Below, piece after piece: positions 59,346-64,000 of a DNA stretch of 64,000 bases. Source of the stretch: Rhodamnia argentea (lineage: Eukaryota; Streptophyta; Magnoliopsida; Myrtales; Myrtaceae); NCBI RefSeq assembly GCF_020921035.1, contig NC_063152.1, positions 33,648,494 to 33,712,493 of the forward strand. Reading direction: 5' to 3'. The notes under the pieces are model-generated. The model did no database searches and was not told the DNA's origin. It saw only the letters and a list, made by a program, of their open reading frames with translations. The position numbers were made by a program, and so were the translations under genes. Each line of letters opens with the position of its first letter. The first letter of the stretch is position 1.

Positions 59346-60812
59346 TTAGCAAGATTTGCCATTCTTGTATAGCTCGACGAGGGAGAAATTATGGGCGGAA
59401 TACGCCACCCGGATGCTGCAAAATCCCGCCGCTTTCGCTAGAGTCTCGAACTCTTTCTCGGTCCTCTCTTTCCCCATTGGATTCATGCCCCGCATGAACA
59501 CGTACATCTGGAACAGGCTTCGAGCAGCAAGATCAGCTTCAGGCACTTCCGGAATCACCAGATCGACCGCCATTACTTTCCCATCGCACGGCAACGCGTC
59601 GTAGCAGTTCTTCAGGATCTTGACACAGAGTTCGTCATCGAACATGTGAAGTACCCACTGTCATAGATCACCAGTGTTACCTCTTAAATTGTATTTGCCA
59701 AATGCACAGAAGTTTGCAAAATCGTCCTTGAATTTGAGAAGCTAAGGAGAATTCGGATAGCAACAAATCAACCACTCTTCTAGCAACAACTTATTCTGCA
59801 ATCTCGCTGAGGCAATATGAACTTGTTGCGTTGTCTAGACTGACCTTAATGAAAATCGCATCTCCTTTTGGAATGCTTACAAACATATCTCCAGCAATGT
59901 ACTCAATACCTGCACCAAATCATAGTCTCCATAACAATGTTCACAGTAGATAGGTCTGTATGAGAACTTTCCCCTGCTTCCATACCTGGATAAGAAGGCG
60001 ACTTCTCGATAACCGATGCCAGATCGAAGTTGATCGCCTTAATGTGAGGGTACTTGGAAATGATCATCCTAAGAATGGAACCATCGCCGCCTCCTACATC
60101 AACCAGGGAGCTGAGCCCTTCGAAACCCTTGTATCCGTCCAAGATTTTCGGCGTGAACAATTTGTTGTATTCTTTCATCGAGTTCTTGAAAATCTCAGAG
60201 AATTTCGCATCCTTCCCTAAGTATGAGAGTGCGGTCATCCCATGTGCCCTTTCAAATGGAACTCCTCCTTCCAGAACTGCATCTTTTAAGTGGAACCTGC
60301 TCATAGAATTTCATGGAAATTTGAATCTCAACGAAGCCCCTGCAGACTCTTCTGCATTTTAAAGGGAAAAAGAATCATTACCAGAAATCAATCGTGACCC
60401 TGTCCTGAACCATGAACATCAGATCACTCAGTGACCCGCCTTCTCGGTTCCTCAAGAAGTACTCGGCCACTGGTGCCAAACCATAGACTCTGCAACCCCC
60501 ATCATCCGGGCCATCTTTTCCCAAGGAGACGCTGAGAATCGAGTGGCTAGCGAGGAGGCTGAGCATCTTATCAAGCACATCGGGCGCTTGCGGGTTGTTC
60601 CTGATGGGGATCCTGGAAGCGATCTGCGAAGGAGAGAGCATGGCGGCGGGGCCTTCTCTCTCCAAGATCTCGAGCACGCCCAGTTCGATTGTTGCCTTCA
60701 GGACCATGGGCAGGACGGATGAAGTCGCCAGTTGCATGGCGTAGAGTGGGATCGATGAGGACGACGATTCCTCTTCCTTCTTGTTGATAGCTATCATCTT
60801 GTGTTCGGCCAT
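59346..60812 (-). CDS. COMT-like O-methyltransferase, copy C
   Basis: Exons 60382-60812, 59986-60296, 59845-59909 and 59346-59657, GT-AG borders, 372 residues. The first three exons equal copy B's in length (431, 311, 65); the last is one codon longer. Most residues agree with copy B. Catalytic region WVLHMFDDELC, SAM motif [15 protein letters not shown], and DLMFMVQDRVTIDFWFHLKD at the exon 1/2 join. Function as copy B: a SAM-dependent methyltransferase on an unknown small aromatic, presumably cytosolic. The N-terminus has a five-Ser tract ([12 protein letters not shown]) that varies in length across the array. The start MAEHKMIAINKKEE aligns with [13 protein letters not shown] of copy B and MDKHEMIA of copy A. 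It appears intact. Its promoter side carries a GC-rich mobile element absent from copy B. Confidence 0.93.
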
Positions 60813-61066
60813 GGAGTTTCTTTGACTGTCAAGCTCCAGTCAACGCTGATGAAACAAGAGACTGTAGGAAGCTGCTGATTTCAGGGGAGAACAAATTATG
60901 ATGATGGGTTTCTGTTGTAGTGGATTTTACTGTAAGTTCTTGTGCCCTTTCGTGCCTTTTCATGGGGTACGCTGTTGTTGTCGGTCTTTTGGTTTTGTTT
61001 CTGAGAAAGAGTTCTGAACCGTTTTGGGGTCTGACTTGTTGACCGACGATTTTTCTCGACGGCTGC

Positions 61067-61659
61067 TAAGAGCATGCATGAAAACACTTCTACCTCTGGA
61101 TTTCTCTGCCAGGAGTCAATCTGGCAGGGAAATCCGTTTGGTAAAAACCTTGCCGAAGTAGAAATCCGTTTGGTAAAAAAATTGACTTATGGTAGGATTT
61201 TCAACTTCCGGTAGAATTTTTAATTTCTGGCAAGATTTTTTGCCAACTTTGAGAAGTAATTTTTTTTTACTTCTCCACCTTAGAATCACTTCTTCGATCA
61301 CATTGACCTCCACCGACCGCCCATCGCCGCCCGCGCCGCCCTCTACCGTCGGCCGCCGTCCGCGGTCGCCGCTTGGCCGCTGGCCGCCGTCCGCCGGTCG
61401 CCGCCGCTTGTCGCCGCCTCCCGCGGTGGCCGGCCGTCCCCGCCGGCCGCCGCCCCGCCGGTCTCCCGCCGTCAAAGATTTTGTTAATAATGTTCTAGAA
61501 GTAGAAATTTTCAACCATAATCAAACGAATTTTTCTAATCAGAAGTTAATCTGAAGTAAAAGTAGAAAAATCATCTTCTGCTTTGAAGGAGAAGTTGAGA
61601 AATCAACTTCCGGTCAGAAGTTGAGAAATCAATCTGAAGTGTTACCATGCACACCCTAA
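61067..61659. mobile_element. GC-rich-cored MITE (hAT-like ends) upstream of copy C
   Basis: The left end GCATGCATGAAAACACTTC and the right end, read in reverse (GTGTGCATGGTAACACTTC), are inverted matches. A 170-bp core is almost pure C/G (GCCGCCGTCCGCGG style). The frames across it are low-complexity Arg/Pro/Gly and not genes. At the paralogous site upstream of copy B (about 57186-57195) the flanks CGACTGC and CCTAACATGATTTG are joined without it, so it is an insertion. I cannot fix the target duplication. Confidence 0.75.
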
Positions 61660-61694
61660 CCTAAAATGATTTGAGTCCAGAGCCGGAAAATCCT

Positions 61695-62215
61695 TGTTGC
61701 TTTCCGGAGAGAGTCTCCGAGGTGGAGTCAGAATTTGATTTTGGCATCTCCACGATGTTTTCATTCTCCAAAGTCTAACATATAAGTTTAAGAAATAAAG
61801 ACATAACATTTGTAAGTAGTTAGCGCGATTCGTCTTTCCCTATCATGGATACTGTTTGTCTCGTATGGTAAAGTCTCCGACATTGTGATTTGCCTCTCTC
61901 AAAAGTAACCAACTTGTTTCGATCTGCACGTCAGGTCTACCTCCCCATCTCGAGAAAGTTTGATTAAAAATAATACCATCCTATATAGCAAAATGAAATA
62001 AACCACTTTTCTAGTTCTTCTCCTCCATGGCTAGAAAAACTCAAGTAATATTTGCTGGGCTATTAAGCTTGGCAATGTGAGCTTGTGGTTAAATGGAGCT
62101 GCCAAGATCCCCCTATGAATATCAAACTCTTTGTACATCCATTCCTTAGGTCAAAGGTGAAGTAAGCTGTTTCGATGTTGTCTTTCTCGTCAAGGCAACT
62201 GAACTACAAATCGAT
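61695..62215 (-). repeat. Array unit upstream/spacer segment, copy C
   Basis: 61695-61960 aligns with 58090-58580 (minus its SINE). 61925-62215 aligns with 63170-63475 (TGTCTTTCTCGTCAAGGCAA, CTGCCAAGATCC). Thus the array continues to the window edge. Confidence 0.75.
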
Positions 62216-62234
62216 CATACCCGGTTCGATAGTA

Positions 62235-62244
62235 GAGCGGGATC

Positions 62245-62290
<46 letters not shown>

Positions 62291-62331
62291 CATCTTCTTA
62301 GTGGATAGCTATCATCTTGTGTTTGTCCATG
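62235..62331 (-). pseudogene. O-methyltransferase copy D, start-codon-end relic
   Basis: Only the first roughly 30 codons remain. On the minus strand ATGGACAAACACAAGATGAT at the start resembles copies A-C, then comes a Ser tract made by a long (TCA)n run, then the beginning of SIPLY. There is an in-frame stop shortly after the start, and everything after the Ser tract is missing. The 5' flank continues as in the other units. Confidence 0.8.
62247..62288. repeat. (GAT)n microsatellite in the relic's poly-Ser tract
   Basis: About fourteen GAT units (TCA, Ser codons, on the minus strand). The same site holds about five Ser codons in copies A, B and C. Confidence 0.9.
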
Positions 62332-62359
62332 GAGTTTCTTGGCTATCTTAGCTCCACTT

Positions 62360-62698
62360 TGTTGGAGTGTGGTTCATACTTCCTGCTGACACGAAAACAT
62401 GAGAGTCCCGCTCCCAGGTGAGCCAACGGGAGTCTCAAGGGAGCACTTTGAGCTCATATTTTTCCATTGACAGTTTGGCATTGGGCTCATGAATATTTAC
62501 TGCTATATATACTCTTTTTCGGTTGTAATCAAGTGATGTAAACGAGAAGTGTGGGGTACTAATTATAGTGAAATTATCTGCTTGACGTAGCCCTAATTTA
62601 AGGGTGAACCATGATATAACCTTCAGTCGATTTTCTTTTTTCACTTTTACGATTCACTTCATTTGTGGTTTGTGCGTTGAATCCTAACACACTCAACA
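62360..62698 (-). mobile_element. Probable solo LTR (fossil)
   Basis: A 339-bp segment beginning TGTTGGAGTGTG and ending CACACTCAACA, an LTR-style inverted terminus, with a TATATATA-like box inside. It interrupts the upstream flank of relic D where copies A-C are continuous. No internal retroelement sequence is seen nearby. The family is probably copia-like, judged only from the termini. Orientation is uncertain and target duplications are not clear. It looks like an old remnant. Confidence 0.45.
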
Positions 62699-63475
62699 CC
62701 ATAATAAAAAACAAGAAATGTTCGGTGATTTCTGGAAAGGGAAAACAACATCTTGGGTTTATGTTGTAATATTTACTTATGTGCCCTTTTTATTGTGTAC
62801 GACGTTAATGGTTGGTCAACGTGCGAAGAGTTCTGAATCGTTTTGGGGTCTAACTTGTTGACCGATGACTTTTCTCAAAGGCCACTTTCTTCGGGTCGCC
62901 ACATCGATTTTGAATAGAAAACACTTCACTTCTTTCGAGTGGGGAAAAGTCTCCCAGGTGGAGTTAGATTTGATTTTGGCATCTCAATGGTTTCATTCTC
63001 GAAATCCAACATCTTCTTTTGATGAACTAAGACATTGCAATAGATACGTTAAGCAAGATTTGCCACATCTATTAATGTCCTATCCCATCTTATCTTATGT
63101 CATGTTCTGGCATGTATCTCTTGGAAATAGCCAACGTGTCTCGATCTGCATACCCGGTAAGATGCTTTCATCTTTCGTAAGTTGATGAAAATACCACACT
63201 AAATTATAAAATGGAATAAATCACTTTCAAATTCTTCTCCATAACTAGAACGACTCAAGTATATTCTCTCGGCTATCGAGCTTGATAACTTGATCTTGTC
63301 ATTCAATGGAAGACCGAAGTGGTTGCAATGTTAGTGAACAATTAGATTGATTGGTCTGCCAAGATCCACTCATTAATACCAAACTCTTTATTTCCTTTCC
63401 TTGGAAGGGTCAAAATTGAATTACGCTGTTTCCAAGTTGTCTTTCTCGTTAAGGCAACTGAACTACAAATGTGCA
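62699..63475 (-). repeat. Array unit upstream segment, copy D
   Basis: Continues the shared upstream flank (GAGTTCTGAATCGTTTTGGG matches copy C at about 61006-61026). At 62940-63170 it aligns with 61700-61940, and 63170-63475 aligns with 61925-62215. The unit is present, but with no methyltransferase body between 62332 and 63475. Confidence 0.7.
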
Positions 63476-64000
63476 ATGATTTGTCACAATGTGGCTCACC
63501 TTTGAAGTGGGAAGCCCAATAGAACAGGATGTTAAACAGGTCCAAGTAAAGTGGACTACCTTTGGGCCCAATAGGAAAGGCCCATGCCTATCTTTTAGCT
63601 TGGCAAGTTTCGAAGATAATCATGTTTGAGATCTTCAATTCACAAGAATCGATCGACTAAAGTTATCGTCTTTGAGATAATTCCTATACATTATTCAAAA
63701 TGACTGTCTCTTTTCCGCAACACAAAACTACGACCATCAGTGCGGAGACCCTCAAAAACATCGGTTAGACGGGCCAAATCTCACATCTCTTACAATAAAC
63801 ATAAGCGAAAACATTCGACCCCTCCTTGCTTTCGGAGAGCAATATGCCGTGATACCGAGATCGTAAGTTACGTCGAGCGTATGGTATTGGTTCACCAAAT
63901 GATGAAGAAGACAACGAATGCTATCAAGCTCCAGTGTCTAATAAGCAATGCTTGAACATGGGTACGATGAACAGAGTATCTATTTTGACACGTGATAATC
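63476..64000. other. Right window edge, no gene supported
   Basis: A 71-codon frame at 63740-63955 has no recognisable similarity. The array may resume beyond the window. Confidence 0.4.

Noticed and set aside
61116-61554. Arg/Pro/Gly-rich frames on both strands upstream of copy C
   Set aside because: They come from the C/G-only core of a mobile element and are low complexity.
63740-63955. 71-codon frame near the right edge
   Set aside because: Basic-rich but not recognisable, with no supporting context.

Overview
This is a gene-bearing stretch of a flowering-plant nuclear genome. The evidence is GT-AG introns, a chloroplast-type pyruvate dehydrogenase E1-alpha with a Ser/Ala/Arg-rich transit peptide, a plant SBT3-type subtilase, a plant MTP1 zinc transporter, a COMT-like O-methyltransferase family and many AT-rich MITE-like repeats. 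The repeat style (elements with long imperfect inverted ends, GC-rich cores and AAACGACGTCGTTT-like motifs) recalls woody rosids such as Myrtaceae. That placement is an inference from memory, not a search.

Layout. 1-3.2 kb: intergenic, with one MITE-like element and a possible SINE relic. 3.2-15.2 kb: two tandem, same-strand copies of plastid pyruvate dehydrogenase E1-alpha. Their three coding exons have identical lengths in both copies. A small 85-residue gene of unknown function and a fossil Ty3/gypsy fragment lie between them. 17.3-19.4 kb (minus): a six-exon membrane-anchored START-domain lipid-transfer-like protein. 19.4-25.7 kb: AT-rich, gene-poor, with a short C-rich/G-rich tract that could fold as a G-quadruplex. 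25.7-29.1 kb: a four-exon ankyrin-repeat protein. 30.6-34.2 kb: a ten-exon SBT3-type subtilisin-like protease. 35.1-35.4 kb: an intronless histone H4. 38.3-38.7 kb: a RING-H2 ubiquitin-ligase-like gene. 38.7-48.2 kb: about 9 kb of transposon debris, including a MITE with a TTA duplication, a 5'-truncated LINE with a perfect 15-bp target duplication, long-inverted-repeat elements and duplicated non-coding blocks. 48.2-51.0 kb: the zinc transporter MTP1, with a 5'-UTR leader intron and an upstream ORF. 52-63.5 kb (minus): a tandem O-methyltransferase array with two intact genes, one decayed pseudogene, one start-codon-end relic and at least one further repeat-unit trace. Different mobile elements sit in different units.

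The genes do not form one pathway. The two E1-alpha copies would each need a plastid E1-beta encoded elsewhere. The O-methyltransferase array is a specialised-metabolism cluster showing birth and death of copies. I found no CRISPR, prokaryotic or clearly new multi-gene system. The most informative structure is the O-methyltransferase array. Its paralogous units give natural filled/empty-site pairs for a SINE and for a GC-rich element, which date those insertions after the duplications.
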